A stretch of 64,000 nucleotides of DNA from JBMNKL01 sp050261495 (GCA_050261495.1 JBLNDI010000018.1:10970-74969), one strand, 5' to 3'. Counted from the first letter of the stretch, positions 8,558 to 16,721 are shown. Notes: a model not told the origin generated them from the letters alone. Made by a program: numbers and translations.

Positions 8558-9203
8558 CCCATTTCTCCATAAGAATATTATTTATAATTTTCCGGGCATG
8601 GATATAATCGTAGTATCCGGCATTTTTAAACCGGCGCTGAACGCTTGACTGGGAAATACCAAACCTGGCGGCTATTTCCCGCTGGCTTCTATTTGATAAA
8701 ATGCTGTCTTCGATAAGCAAGCGCTGCTTCTTTGTCCACTTGCTTTCAATAAATGAACACAGGCAAAGGTTGCTGTTGATAAGTTCAAGTACTGAAGGAT
8801 CCAAATCACCGCTTATCTTAATGTCCGTGCTGGTGCTCATTTTCCCTCTCTCACCGGCCTTTATCCCGCTAATCATTTTCCTGGCAAGATGATATGCCGG
8901 TCCGTCGGCGCCTATGGCCATTTCTCTTATAATTTCCGTTTCTATGCTGCCCCCGCCTATGCCAAATCTTACCCTTACAGGGTATAATCCGAATTTGATC
9001 CGTTCAATGATATTAAGTATGTATTGCGGAGATGCCAGCAATCCTTGAAATTCGTCGCCGATTGTAATAATAAAATTAGCGGCGATTGTACTCGCGTAAT
9101 CGGTATTTATCTTAACAAGCAATTCGCCGAGTTTTTTCTGAAATCCGGCACGATCCTTGATTTTTTTAGAATCTTTAATATCCCCGATAATGGCAAAATA
9201 CAT
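8538..9203 (-). CDS. satD: SatD family protein: cyclase-like N-terminal domain plus C-terminal HTH
   Basis: This 221-residue protein matches the SatD family. I see a palm/nucleotidyl-cyclase-like order of motifs: IIGDIKDS near the N-terminus (Asp8), a hairpin ITIGDEFQGLL (Asp50), then VRVRFGIGGG (about 77-85) and GADGPAYHLAR (98-108). These line up in order with the metal-binding Asp, GD hairpin, R-x-G-I-H-x-G and G-D-x-x-N-x-A-A-R motifs of class III cyclases. Residues about 172-195 form a helix-turn-helix (QREIAARFGISQSSVQRRF). A GAGGTGT ribosome site precedes the ATG. Catalytic activity is inference; the family name and HTH are firmer. It is coupled to the DUF3307 gene and preceded by a palindrome array. 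Confidence 0.75.
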   Translation of the reverse strand: MYFAIIGDIKDSKKIKDRAGFQKKLGELLVKINTDYASTIAANFIITIGDEFQGLLASPQYILNIIERIKFGLYPVRVRFGIGGGSIETEIIREMAIGADGPAYHLARKMISGIKAGERGKMSTSTDIKISGDLDPSVLELINSNLCLCSFIESKWTKKQRLLIEDSILSNRSQREIAARFGISQSSVQRRFKNAGYYDYIHARKIINNILMEKWGAKTAE

Positions 9204-9254
9204 ATTGACACCTCATGTTAATGATATCATGTTAGTAAGGTAAAATCAATACCT

Positions 9255-9334
9255 TGATGCATGTATAACTGCATCATTTTATATTATGCAGTTATACATG
9301 CATCATGCGGCGTGATGCATATATAACTGCATGA
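9255..9334. repeat. Array of three palindromic 22-bp repeats upstream of satD
   Basis: Units occur at 9255-9276 (+), 9285-9305 (-) and 9313-9334 (+). Each has the form TGATGCA-N8-TGCATCA or close to it, with the asymmetric centre TGTATAAC giving the orientation. Units 1 and 2 face each other and form a 21-bp inverted repeat around an 8-bp TTTTATAT spacer. The array sits 52 bp upstream of the satD start, a position suited to an operator. Confidence 0.85.
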
Positions 9335-9442
9335 TTAACATATTGCAGCCGCAGTCATAGCAGGCATTAATTTTTACGTCGCGGGAAAAATCAAACCCGG
9401 GCCTGTACTGCATGCAGACGCCGGGAAGATGGAACCAACACT

Positions 9443-9464
9443 TTGATGCATCTATAACTGTGAT
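9443..9464 (+). repeat. Fourth, diverged copy of the satD-upstream repeat
   Basis: TTGATGCATCTATAACTGTG at 9443-9462 matches the GATGCATGTATAACTG core of the array with few differences but has lost the right half of the palindrome. It abuts the PEPCK terminator. Confidence 0.7.
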
Positions 9465-9465
9465 A

Positions 9466-9499
9466 AAAAAGGAGCCTTTGCTTGAAAAGGCTCCTTTTT
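9466..9499 (-). terminator. pckG: Bidirectional rho-independent terminator after pckG
   Basis: A 14-bp stem pairs 9466-9479 with 9486-9499 around GGAGCC/GGCTCC, with A and T tracts on both sides. It lies downstream of the PEPCK stop on the minus strand and isolates pckG from satD. The stretch 9335-9442 shows no gene. Confidence 0.85.
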
Positions 9500-9578
9500 C
9501 AAATTGCTTTTATTGCTGTTGTTCACATTATGCAGGGAATCTTTTGCATATCCGAACTTCCGGTTCGTATACACGCCG

Positions 9579-11369
9579 TTATCCGCGCAGCCTCTTTTCC
9601 AGCGCGTCGAGCTGCTCATGCAGTTCTTTTGGGAGCTTTTCGCCATATCCGGCGTAATGCTGCCTGATTGATTCTACTTCCATGAGCCATTCGTCCCTGT
9701 TGACCTTGAGCAGTTCCTGTATATCTTCCGCGCTTACGTCAAGGCCGTCGGTATCGATTCCATCGGGAGTCGGCATGTAGCCTATGGGAGTCTTGACTGC
9801 CTTGCCCTCTCCGGATACCCTTTCAAAGATCCATTTCAGGACCCTGCTGTTTTCGCCGAACCCGGGCCACAGCCATTTGCCGTTTGCATCCTTCCGGAAC
9901 CAGTTCACGTAAAAGATCTTGGGCAGCTTGTCAGGCGTGGTCATCTTGCCGATTTCAAGCCAATGCCTCAGGTAATCGCCTACGTGGTAACCCATGAACG
10001 GAAGCATGGCGAATGGATCGCGCCGTACTTTTCCTATTTTATCCGAGATGATGGCCGCCGTGATTTCCGAACCCATGATGGAACCCAGGAATACGCCGTG
10101 ATTCCAATCAAAGCTTTCATGGACAAGGGGAACCGTACTTGTACGGCGTCCGCCTACCAAAATCGCGGAAATCGGCACACCATTGGGGTCTTCCCATTCG
10201 GGGGCGATAACCGGGCACTGTCTTGCAGGCGCGGTAAACCTGGCATTAGGATGCGCGGCCGGTTCACCCGAGCCTGGCGACCAGTCTCTTCCCTTCCAGT
10301 CGATAAGATGGCTGGGAGCTTCTTTCCCGATGCCTTCCCACCACACGTCGCCGTCATCCGTCAATGCAACGTTCGTGAATATCGTGTTTTTCTCTATGCT
10401 GCGCATCGCGTTGTAGTTCGATTGATATGAAGTGCCGGGAGCGACGCCGAAGAATCCCGCCTCGGGATTGATAGCATAAAGACGCCCGTCCTTCCCGAAT
10501 TTCATCCATGCGATATCGTCGCCGATTGTCTCGACTTTCCACCCGGGAATAGTCGGTATAAGCATTGCAAGGTTTGTTTTTCCGCAAGCACTTGGAAATG
10601 CTCCTGTGATGTATTTCGTATTGCCCTTGGGATCGGTGATGCGGAGAATAAGCATGTGCTCCGCCATCCAGCCCTCATCTCTCGCCAGGACGGAGGCAAT
10701 GCGCAGCGCGAAGCACTTCTTCCCCAGCAGCGCGTTTCCGCCATAGCCCGAACCGTACGACCAGATCGTCCTTTCTTCGGGGAAATGGCTGATGTATTTT
10801 TTCTCCATCGGCGCGCACGGCCATGATGAATCCGCTTGTCCTTCAGCCAGCGGAGCGCCGACCGAATGCAGGCAGGGTACGAATTCGCCGTCGCCGAGGA
10901 CACTAAGAACCTCTTTGCCCATGCGCGTCATGATACGCATGTTTACGACAACGTACGGGCTGTCCGTCAACTGGATCCCTATCTTTGATATCGGAGAACC
11001 GATAGGTCCCATTGAGAACGGGATGACATACATGGTCCTTCCCTTCATGCAGCCCCTGTACAAGCCTTCCATGGTTGCCTTGAGTTCCACAGGGTCAATC
11101 CAGTTGTTGGTCGGACCTGCGTCTTCCTTGGTTTTGGAGGCGATAAAGGTCCTGTCCTCAACGCGTGCCACGTCGGAAGGGTGGCTCCTGAACAGGTAGC
11201 AGCCGGGACGTTTTTCAGGATTCAGCCGTGTGGCCATCCCGCTGTTTACCATCTGCTGGAGCAACCGGTCGTTTTCCTCCTGCGAACCGTCACACCAGTA
11301 AATATTGTCAGGCTGGCACAAGTCAGCCATCTGTTTAACCCAATCTTGCAATTTCTTGTTTGCAATCAT
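9579..11369 (-). CDS. pckG: Phosphoenolpyruvate carboxykinase (GTP)
   Basis: A 596-residue enzyme of the GTP family, interconverting oxaloacetate plus GTP with PEP, CO2 and GDP. Motifs include the substrate-binding YGSGYGGNALLGKKC (about 205-219), the kinase-1a P-loop with the GTP-class reactive cysteine SACGKTN (260-266) and kinase-2 DDIAWM (284-289). The ATP-type family lacks this cysteine arrangement. AAAGGAGGAG precedes the ATG. Together with the PPi-type phosphofructokinase at 15429 it fits the atypical, PPi/GTP-linked glycolysis known from Clostridium thermocellum relatives, where PEPCK feeds a malate shunt. It stands alone, with its own terminator. Confidence 0.97.
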   Translation of the reverse strand: MIANKKLQDWVKQMADLCQPDNIYWCDGSQEENDRLLQQMVNSGMATRLNPEKRPGCYLFRSHPSDVARVEDRTFIASKTKEDAGPTNNWIDPVELKATMEGLYRGCMKGRTMYVIPFSMGPIGSPISKIGIQLTDSPYVVVNMRIMTRMGKEVLSVLGDGEFVPCLHSVGAPLAEGQADSSWPCAPMEKKYISHFPEERTIWSYGSGYGGNALLGKKCFALRIASVLARDEGWMAEHMLILRITDPKGNTKYITGAFPSACGKTNLAMLIPTIPGWKVETIGDDIAWMKFGKDGRLYAINPEAGFFGVAPGTSYQSNYNAMRSIEKNTIFTNVALTDDGDVWWEGIGKEAPSHLIDWKGRDWSPGSGEPAAHPNARFTAPARQCPVIAPEWEDPNGVPISAILVGGRRTSTVPLVHESFDWNHGVFLGSIMGSEITAAIISDKIGKVRRDPFAMLPFMGYHVGDYLRHWLEIGKMTTPDKLPKIFYVNWFRKDANGKWLWPGFGENSRVLKWIFERVSGEGKAVKTPIGYMPTPDGIDTDGLDVSAEDIQELLKVNRDEWLMEVESIRQHYAGYGEKLPKELHEQLDALEKRLRG

Positions 11370-11738
11370 TTAAAACTCCTCCTTTATGATAATACGTTCA
11401 GCTGTAAGGCCGAATCCATCAGTCAATGATAATTTCAGCTTTCTAATGAAAACATAATGCTCCTGGTTAAATAATTAACTAAAATCATAACATATAAAAA
11501 TGAAATATTCAATAAAATGATATGCAAATTTCACAGAGTTCGCGGCAAGGCAATTTTTTCCCCGGAGCTGCCGGTAAAAAAGTTGATAATGCCGGATATC
11601 GTTATTATGGTTTATTTTATTATGTCTCACATATACATAGAATAAAAGCATTTTAAACTGCAGCCGTAACGAATGCTTATCAGGCTGCCGCGGGGCGTGA
11701 AGGACCCGGCCGGCGGCATTTATGCGGGAGTGGTATGA
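11370..11738. other. Divergent intergenic region, no gene seen
   Basis: This 369-bp, AT-rich gap between pckG and the 442-codon gene must contain both divergent promoters. I find no coding potential, no terminator and no clear conserved RNA element. The ribosome sites are AAAGGAGGAG for pckG and GGGAG at 11726-11730 for the right gene. Confidence 0.5.
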
Positions 11739-13067
11739 ATGAGTTTCGTCAATTCAAAAAAAGTATTCTCGAGGAAGTTCTTGATATTTGCCAATGAAGA
11801 CGCGGGGTATGAAGCCGGGTGCAAACCGTCCGGGTATGTGAAGCTGGAGGTCCGCGACGGAAAGGGGATGCTGCGTTCGGTTATACATAACATAAGGCCT
11901 GGAAACGGTGCGTTTGAATACGTATTGTACCTGGTCAGCCCGCGCTTGGGCGGGCAGCCCGCCTTCGGGCTTAAAGCCGGCACATACAGGGTGGAAAGCG
12001 GGAAAGCGGAGCTTGAATGGTCTTTTGACCCGTTCAGCGTTGGGAAAAGCGGCTATGAAATTGACAAATTCGACGTCTTTGCGGTTATTGTCGAATACGT
12101 GGATAGGCCGTACCAGAGCAGGCATGATGCGCGCAAAACTTCATCCGGCGTTATATGTCCTCTCGCCGCATATACCGGCAGCCCCGGGGACTGGAGGGAA
12201 TCTTTCAAAGCGGGAATGCAGGACGCGTTGGCGGGACGCCAGGATGCAGCTGAAGGAGTGCGGGATTTCGTGCAGGAGCAAAGCTCACGCCGGCAATTGG
12301 ATATGCCGCCCGGACCGGGCGACATGGAGCAAAACCGGGGGGATGCGCAGACAAAGCCGCTGCATGCGGGACCGGGGCGGCAGGATGCAAGGCAGGGAAA
12401 GGATAAAGAAGCCGAGCGGTACGAAAAACAGCCGGAGCAGCAGGATGCCCGCACGGTGAAACACTTCCCGGACCAGGCACAGCCAGGAGCGCCGGAGGTT
12501 GTCCAACCCGGCGGGCAACCGGCGGGCGGTCCGAATAAAACCAGCCCGGGCTGCGCCTATTTCAGCGGCAATCTTTGCGGCGCCCTTGCCAATAGCAGGA
12601 CCGGGGATGATCCGTGCGGCAGCTGCATGTTTAAAGACGGGGAAAGGGCTGCAGAAACTCAATCGCAAGGAGATATCTCCGGGCTGAAAAGCGATCTTGA
12701 CAAGCACTTCGAAATAAGCGACCCGTTCCATAGCAGAAGAAGCGATTACATATGGTGGAAAGTGACCGATCCTGTCAGCCTCAACAACATCCTGTACAGA
12801 AACGGAATCCGGACGCCATTGATGTTCAATCCAGCGGTAATGATGTCATATTACAGGTACAGGCACCTTATTGTAGGCATATTTACCCACAGGACAGGGC
12901 AGAGCTTTGTAGTGTGCGGCGCGCCGGGCATGCACATGGTGGACGGAAAACCGTTCGGTGAAATGGGCAGATGGGTCCAGGCCGAAGGCAGCAAGCCGAG
13001 ATATGGCTCGTTCGGCTACTGGCTGGCATACATAGATCCCACGGACGGAAGAATTCTCGAAGTCTAG
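11739..13067 (+). CDS. Hypothetical two-domain protein with a Cys cluster and a hydrophilic Gln/Gly-rich linker
   Basis: I do not recognise a named function. The 442-residue protein has an N-terminal beta-rich domain (about 1-135, with FLIFANEDAGYEAGCKPSGY and a VKLEVRDGKGMLRSVIHNIRP stretch), a hydrophilic linker rich in Gln, Gly and Pro (about 150-265), a cysteine cluster (CAYFSGNLCG then DDPCGSCMF, about 269-295) and a C-terminal globular domain (about 315-442, with WWKVTDPVSLNNILYRNGIR and QSFVVCGAPGMH). No signal peptide or membrane segment is clear. A GGGAG ribosome site precedes the ATG. It is followed by zapA but has a separate promoter region. It resembles conserved hypothetical proteins of sporulating clostridia. 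Confidence 0.7.
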   Translation: MSFVNSKKVFSRKFLIFANEDAGYEAGCKPSGYVKLEVRDGKGMLRSVIHNIRPGNGAFEYVLYLVSPRLGGQPAFGLKAGTYRVESGKAELEWSFDPFSVGKSGYEIDKFDVFAVIVEYVDRPYQSRHDARKTSSGVICPLAAYTGSPGDWRESFKAGMQDALAGRQDAAEGVRDFVQEQSSRRQLDMPPGPGDMEQNRGDAQTKPLHAGPGRQDARQGKDKEAERYEKQPEQQDARTVKHFPDQAQPGAPEVVQPGGQPAGGPNKTSPGCAYFSGNLCGALANSRTGDDPCGSCMFKDGERAAETQSQGDISGLKSDLDKHFEISDPFHSRRSDYIWWKVTDPVSLNNILYRNGIRTPLMFNPAVMMSYYRYRHLIVGIFTHRTGQSFVVCGAPGMHMVDGKPFGEMGRWVQAEGSKPRYGSFGYWLAYIDPTDGRILEV

Positions 13068-13163
13068 CCGGCGCCGACGCATAAAGGCGGCAAGGGAAAG
13101 CGCGCAAGGAAAAAAGGAATTATCAAATATAACTTAATTATATGTTTTTTTGGCGAAATATAG

Positions 13164-13169
13164 TATAAT
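13164..13169 (+). promoter_or_regulatory. Probable -10 box of the zapA-dut promoter
   Basis: A perfect TATAAT at 13164-13169 lies 62 bp before the chosen zapA start. The -35 element is weak. Its position makes the ATG at 13187 an unlikely start, because transcripts would then have almost no leader. Confidence 0.45.
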
Positions 13170-13231
13170 GAGAAAAGATATAGCCGATGATGTCAACTTA
13201 TGAAAAACATGGCGATGCCGAAAGGATGCTG

Positions 13232-13645
13232 ATGGCGTTGACAGCTAAAAACAGGGTGGAGTTGAGAATAGCGGGCAAAGATTATACCATTGTCGGTACG
13301 GAACCGGAGGAATATATCCAGCGGGTGGGACTCTATGTCGATAAAAAAATGTCGGAGGTAATGAGGAACAACAATAAGCTCAGTACGTCGCTGGCAGCCG
13401 TCCTTACAGCTATTAATATCGGCGATGATTATTTCAAGAGCCGTGAGAGTGAATTGAACGCAAAAAAAGAACTGAAAAGGGCGCTCGAGGAACTTGAAAA
13501 ATACAAGGAAGAAAGGCACCGCCTGTTGCAGGAAAATGCAGCTTTAAACAACACCAATACAAATCTCAAGCTGGAACTGGCAAAGAGGGAAGCCGAACTG
13601 AATGAAGTCAGAAATGCGCTTGAGGCTGAGAGAGCGAGGGAATAA
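13232..13645 (+). CDS. zapA: Cell division protein ZapA
   Basis: A 137-residue ZapA, an FtsZ-associated protein that bundles protofilaments at the division ring. The N-terminal domain (RVELRIAGKDYTIVGTEPEEY, then YVDKKMSEV and a long helix ending AAVLTAINIGDDYFK) is diagnostic; the rest is coiled coil rich in Glu, Lys and Leu. The ATG at 13232 is preferred because GAAAGGA lies six bases upstream and the family starts a few residues before the first strand; in-frame ATGs at 13187 and 13226 are alternatives. dut follows after 14 bp. Confidence 0.88.
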   Translation: MALTAKNRVELRIAGKDYTIVGTEPEEYIQRVGLYVDKKMSEVMRNNNKLSTSLAAVLTAINIGDDYFKSRESELNAKKELKRALEELEKYKEERHRLLQENAALNNTNTNLKLELAKREAELNEVRNALEAERARE

Positions 13646-13659
13646 ACCAAAGCTTTATA

Positions 13660-14286
13660 ATGAAGAACATAATCAACGTTTATATAAAGCCCGAAGGAGA
13701 GGGCAGAATCCCGCAGTATGCGTCAATGCACGCGGCGGGCTGTGATTTGTATGCTACCCGGGATATGGCGATCAGACCGGGTGAGACGAAAATCATGCCG
13801 CTGGATTTTACCATGGCCATTGACGACGAGTTTGAAGCCCAAATAAGGCCCAGGAGCGGCCTTTCGCTGAAAACCGAACTGCGCATTCCAAACGGGCCCG
13901 GCACGATTGACAGCGATTACCGCGACACTGTGGGGGTCATATTGCAAAACACATACAACATTGCCAATCTTCCTTATCAGATCGCCGCAAACCCGCAGAT
14001 CCTGGAAGACATTTGCGCCAACTACAGGGAAGTGAGCTTGTCGGAATACCTGGACGGCCAGGGTCGCCGTATGTCACCGGAAGCGGCGGCGCTGCATGTT
14101 GTCGGGGAAAAAATCTACATAGATGCAAACGGCAATCCGTACGGAACAATATATATAAAAAAGGGCGAAAGAATCGCTCAAATGGTTTTTTGCAAGTATC
14201 AGCGCGCGAATTTCATACTTCATCCAAACCCGCGGGAAATAGGCGCGGACAGGGGCGGCGGCTTCGGTCACACAGGCAATGGCTAG
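13660..14286 (+). CDS. dut: dUTPase-like nucleotidohydrolase with an internal insertion
   Basis: The five dUTPase motifs are present: AGCDLYAT (about 26-33), RPRSGLS (63-69), GTIDSDYRD (81-89), GERIAQMVF (169-177) and RGGGFGHTG (198-206). The enzyme would hydrolyse dUTP to dUMP and PPi, keeping uracil out of DNA. At 208 residues it is about 60 longer than usual trimeric dUTPases. The extra length is one block, roughly 100-160, between motifs 3 and 4, with a helical stretch (NPQILEDICANYREVSLSEY). Motif 3 ends DYRD rather than DYRG. Substrate range could differ, for example dCTP deaminase-like activity. It probably forms an operon with zapA. Its stop overlaps the opposing stop in a shared CTAG. 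Confidence 0.85.
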   Translation: MKNIINVYIKPEGEGRIPQYASMHAAGCDLYATRDMAIRPGETKIMPLDFTMAIDDEFEAQIRPRSGLSLKTELRIPNGPGTIDSDYRDTVGVILQNTYNIANLPYQIAANPQILEDICANYREVSLSEYLDGQGRRMSPEAAALHVVGEKIYIDANGNPYGTIYIKKGERIAQMVFCKYQRANFILHPNPREIGADRGGGFGHTGNG

Positions 14287-15209
14287 AACCAGTTTCTGTA
14301 CCTGTTATAGCTCCTGTTGGCATATCTCCTGGCGCCATCGGGAATTGAAACGATTTTTTCCAGCATCTCTTTGTCGGAAACCTTCTTGAACGCAAGCTTC
14401 ATTAACGATTGGAAACTGTCCCCGTCTTTCGGGTATGTCACGTATACCGGGTATATGTATCGGCTGGTGTCCAGGTTGATTTTTTTAAATTCCGGTTCGG
14501 TCTGTGTTATTATTTTTTCGCAGACAAGCCTGGCCCCGTTTTCATCGGTGCAGGGAAGCACTATGATTATATCCCTGTCGCGGTTAATGGCTATCGTGTC
14601 GGTAGACCGGAGCGCCTCACTCGCTTTTTTAGCCATGATGGAGAAAATTAAGGCCCTGTTCTCGTCGGCTGCTTGCCGGCCGGAATCGGCGCCCGTATTC
14701 AATTGCAGCATTGTTATCAGGATAATGGACATCGGCGCCTTGGTCCGCCTTGAATAATTTATTTCCCTTTCGACATAATCGTCAAATGACATGCTGATAC
14801 TGTTAATTCCGCTTGTATCAAAACGGAATTCTTTTTCAGCCTGTACCAGGCTCCTGATCGAGCTCTCCATCCTCCTTGCCTGGTAGGGCTTCAAAATATA
14901 GTCATTGACGGAATACTTGAGGGTTTCCGCCTTCAGATCCGGCCTGTCGGTTTGCGCAAGAAGGATCATGGGGACATTTGCAGGCCCGGTAGAACGTATT
15001 TTTGCCAATACGTTGAAACCGTCCGTTTCGGTAGGAAAATCGACGTCCATGATAATTAATTTTAAATCAGGGAAATCCAGGCGCAAAAACTTGAACTGGT
15101 TATAGTCTCCAACCTCGATAATATTGAAACGGCCGATTTTTTCCGCGATATAGCGGATCTTCTGCCGCTCGTATGCAGAGTAATCCATGATAATAATTGT
15201 GCCTTCCAT
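14283..15209 (-). CDS. Response-regulator receiver protein with a degenerate GGDEF-like domain
   Basis: A 308-residue protein: an N-terminal receiver domain (about 1-125, IIMDVD with the phosphorylatable Asp and the conserved Lys in ILKPYQ) and a C-terminal domain (about 145-290) with the diguanylate-cyclase fold pattern. Where active enzymes have GGDEF there is RDRDIIIVLP, so cyclic-di-GMP synthesis is unlikely; a structural or binding role is more plausible. There is no adjacent histidine kinase; the nearest, at 19875, is 5 kb away and orphan. AAAGGAGAAAG precedes the ATG. The gene is convergent with dut. Confidence 0.8.
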   Translation of the reverse strand: MEGTIIIMDYSAYERQKIRYIAEKIGRFNIIEVGDYNQFKFLRLDFPDLKLIIMDVDFPTETDGFNVLAKIRSTGPANVPMILLAQTDRPDLKAETLKYSVNDYILKPYQARRMESSIRSLVQAEKEFRFDTSGINSISMSFDDYVEREINYSRRTKAPMSIILITMLQLNTGADSGRQAADENRALIFSIMAKKASEALRSTDTIAINRDRDIIIVLPCTDENGARLVCEKIITQTEPEFKKINLDTSRYIYPVYVTYPKDGDSFQSLMKLAFKKVSDKEMLEKIVSIPDGARRYANRSYNRYRNWF

Positions 15210-15291
15210 GGCGCTTTCTCCTTTAAACCATCCGAATAACCCTGATAATATTTTATCGTCAATTCCGGGGCAAAAATTTATAATTTAAAGC

Positions 15292-15337
15292 AAAAGGCCC
15301 GCTGTTCCGCAGCGGAAATCATGCAGCCCTTTTTTTG
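15292..15337. terminator. Terminator-like hairpin between divergent genes
   Basis: CCGCTG (15299-15304) pairs with CAGCGG (15310-15315); an outer AAAGG/CCTTT pairing and a T7 run follow on the plus strand. It lies upstream of both flanking genes, where a terminator is not expected, so it may end a short unannotated RNA or attenuate the right-hand gene. Confidence 0.4.
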
Positions 15338-15361
15338 CTCCTTTGGATATGAGCCAGGGTA

Positions 15362-15370
15362 TGTTATAAT
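15362..15370 (+). promoter_or_regulatory. Extended -10 promoter of the phosphofructokinase gene
   Basis: TG-T-TATAAT at 15362-15370 is an extended -10 element, with TTTGGA at 15342-15347 as a weak -35 at 17 bp. The start codon at 15429 lies about 60 bp downstream. Confidence 0.55.
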
Positions 15371-15428
15371 CAATTCTGATACTTAATGCTTAATGAAAAA
15401 CTGCATGAAAAATACGGAGGAAAACTGT

Positions 15429-16721
15429 ATGAGAAAAAATGTCCTGGTTGCCCAGTCCGGGGGACCTTCACCGGTTATAAACGCATCGCTGCAGGGAGTC
15501 ATAGAAGTTTGCCTTTCTTATCCCGACCACATGAAAAATGTTTATGCCGCATGGCATGGAATAGAAGGCGTCCTTAAAGAGGAAATTATTGATATGAGCA
15601 GCCAGCCCGCGGAAGAACTGAAGCGGCTAAAAAATACACCGGCGGCGGGCGCTATCGGCACATGCCGGTACAAGCTGGGCGAGAACCAGGAAAATGACTT
15701 CAACAGGATCATTGACGTAATGCGTGCGCACAATATAGGGTACTTTTTCTATATCGGCGGCAATGATTCAATGGATACCGCCGACAAGATATCAAGGCTT
15801 GCGCGTGAAAAAGGCCTTGAACTGGTTGTTGTCGGGGTGCCTAAAACTATTGACAATGATCTTGGCGACGACAAGTTCACAATTATCGACCATACTCCCG
15901 GGTACGGAAGCGCTGCGAGATACTGGGCGCACCATATACAGAACGTAAACGAGGAAAACAGGGGAATGTGCGGTTCCGAGGCAGTTGCAGTACTCCAGGC
16001 CATGGGCAGGAAGTCCGGCTATATAACGGCTGCAGCGAGGCTTGCGGATCCTCAGAGAGAGATTCCGCTGCAGCTTTACATGGCGGAGTCGGGACATAAC
16101 CTTGAGACGCTGGCGGAAAATGTCAACAGGGAGTTGTTGCGTTCCGGCCGCGTAATTGTAGTGGTAAACGAGGGGTTCAACGTCGGAAGCCTGGGAGAGG
16201 CGCGCGATGCTTTCGGTCATATAGAATACGGGGCAAGCAAAACCTCCGCGTCCCAGGTGGTGGTCAATTACCTGAACGAGCACGGCATCAAGGCCAGGGG
16301 ACAGGCAACAGGCCAGCTCCCGGGCGTTCTTCAGCGTTCGGCGTCCATGCATATGTCGCCCGTTGACCGGCAGGAAGCTTACGAGGTGGGAATGAAGGCA
16401 GTCCGGATTGCGATTGAGGACGGCACGGGCTGGATGGCTACCATATTGCGTGCACCCGGCAGTGAATACCGGGTTTATTACGATAAAGTCAGGCTTGACG
16501 TAGTAGCGAACTCGGAACGGTTTTTGCCCAGGGAGTGGCTTTCCGGGGATGGCATTGACGTAACCGATGATTTTATAAATTACGCTATGCCGCTGATCCA
16601 GGGCGGCTGGCCGGAAATTGAACTGGAGAACGGGCTGCAGCGGTTTGCAAGGATTGACATAAGGTTTATCGAAAAGAAGCTGCCCGATTATATCCCCCAG
16701 AACTTTCAAAGGGCAAAATAA
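15429..16721 (+). CDS. 6-phosphofructokinase, pyrophosphate-dependent type
   Basis: A 430-residue PFK family protein making fructose 1,6-bisphosphate. The residues that separate PPi from ATP enzymes are visible: Asp113 in IGGNDSMDT (Gly in ATP-PFK) and Lys139 in VPKTIDND (Gly in ATP-PFK). Both indicate PPi as phosphoryl donor, making the step reversible and ATP-saving. The substrate motif MGRKSGYIT is intact. ATG at 15429 follows CGGAGGA with ideal spacing; the ATG at 15393 gives an unsupported extension. It appears monocistronic. Functionally it pairs with the GTP-PEPCK at 9579. Confidence 0.93.
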   Translation: MRKNVLVAQSGGPSPVINASLQGVIEVCLSYPDHMKNVYAAWHGIEGVLKEEIIDMSSQPAEELKRLKNTPAAGAIGTCRYKLGENQENDFNRIIDVMRAHNIGYFFYIGGNDSMDTADKISRLAREKGLELVVVGVPKTIDNDLGDDKFTIIDHTPGYGSAARYWAHHIQNVNEENRGMCGSEAVAVLQAMGRKSGYITAAARLADPQREIPLQLYMAESGHNLETLAENVNRELLRSGRVIVVVNEGFNVGSLGEARDAFGHIEYGASKTSASQVVVNYLNEHGIKARGQATGQLPGVLQRSASMHMSPVDRQEAYEVGMKAVRIAIEDGTGWMATILRAPGSEYRVYYDKVRLDVVANSERFLPREWLSGDGIDVTDDFINYAMPLIQGGWPEIELENGLQRFARIDIRFIEKKLPDYIPQNFQRAK

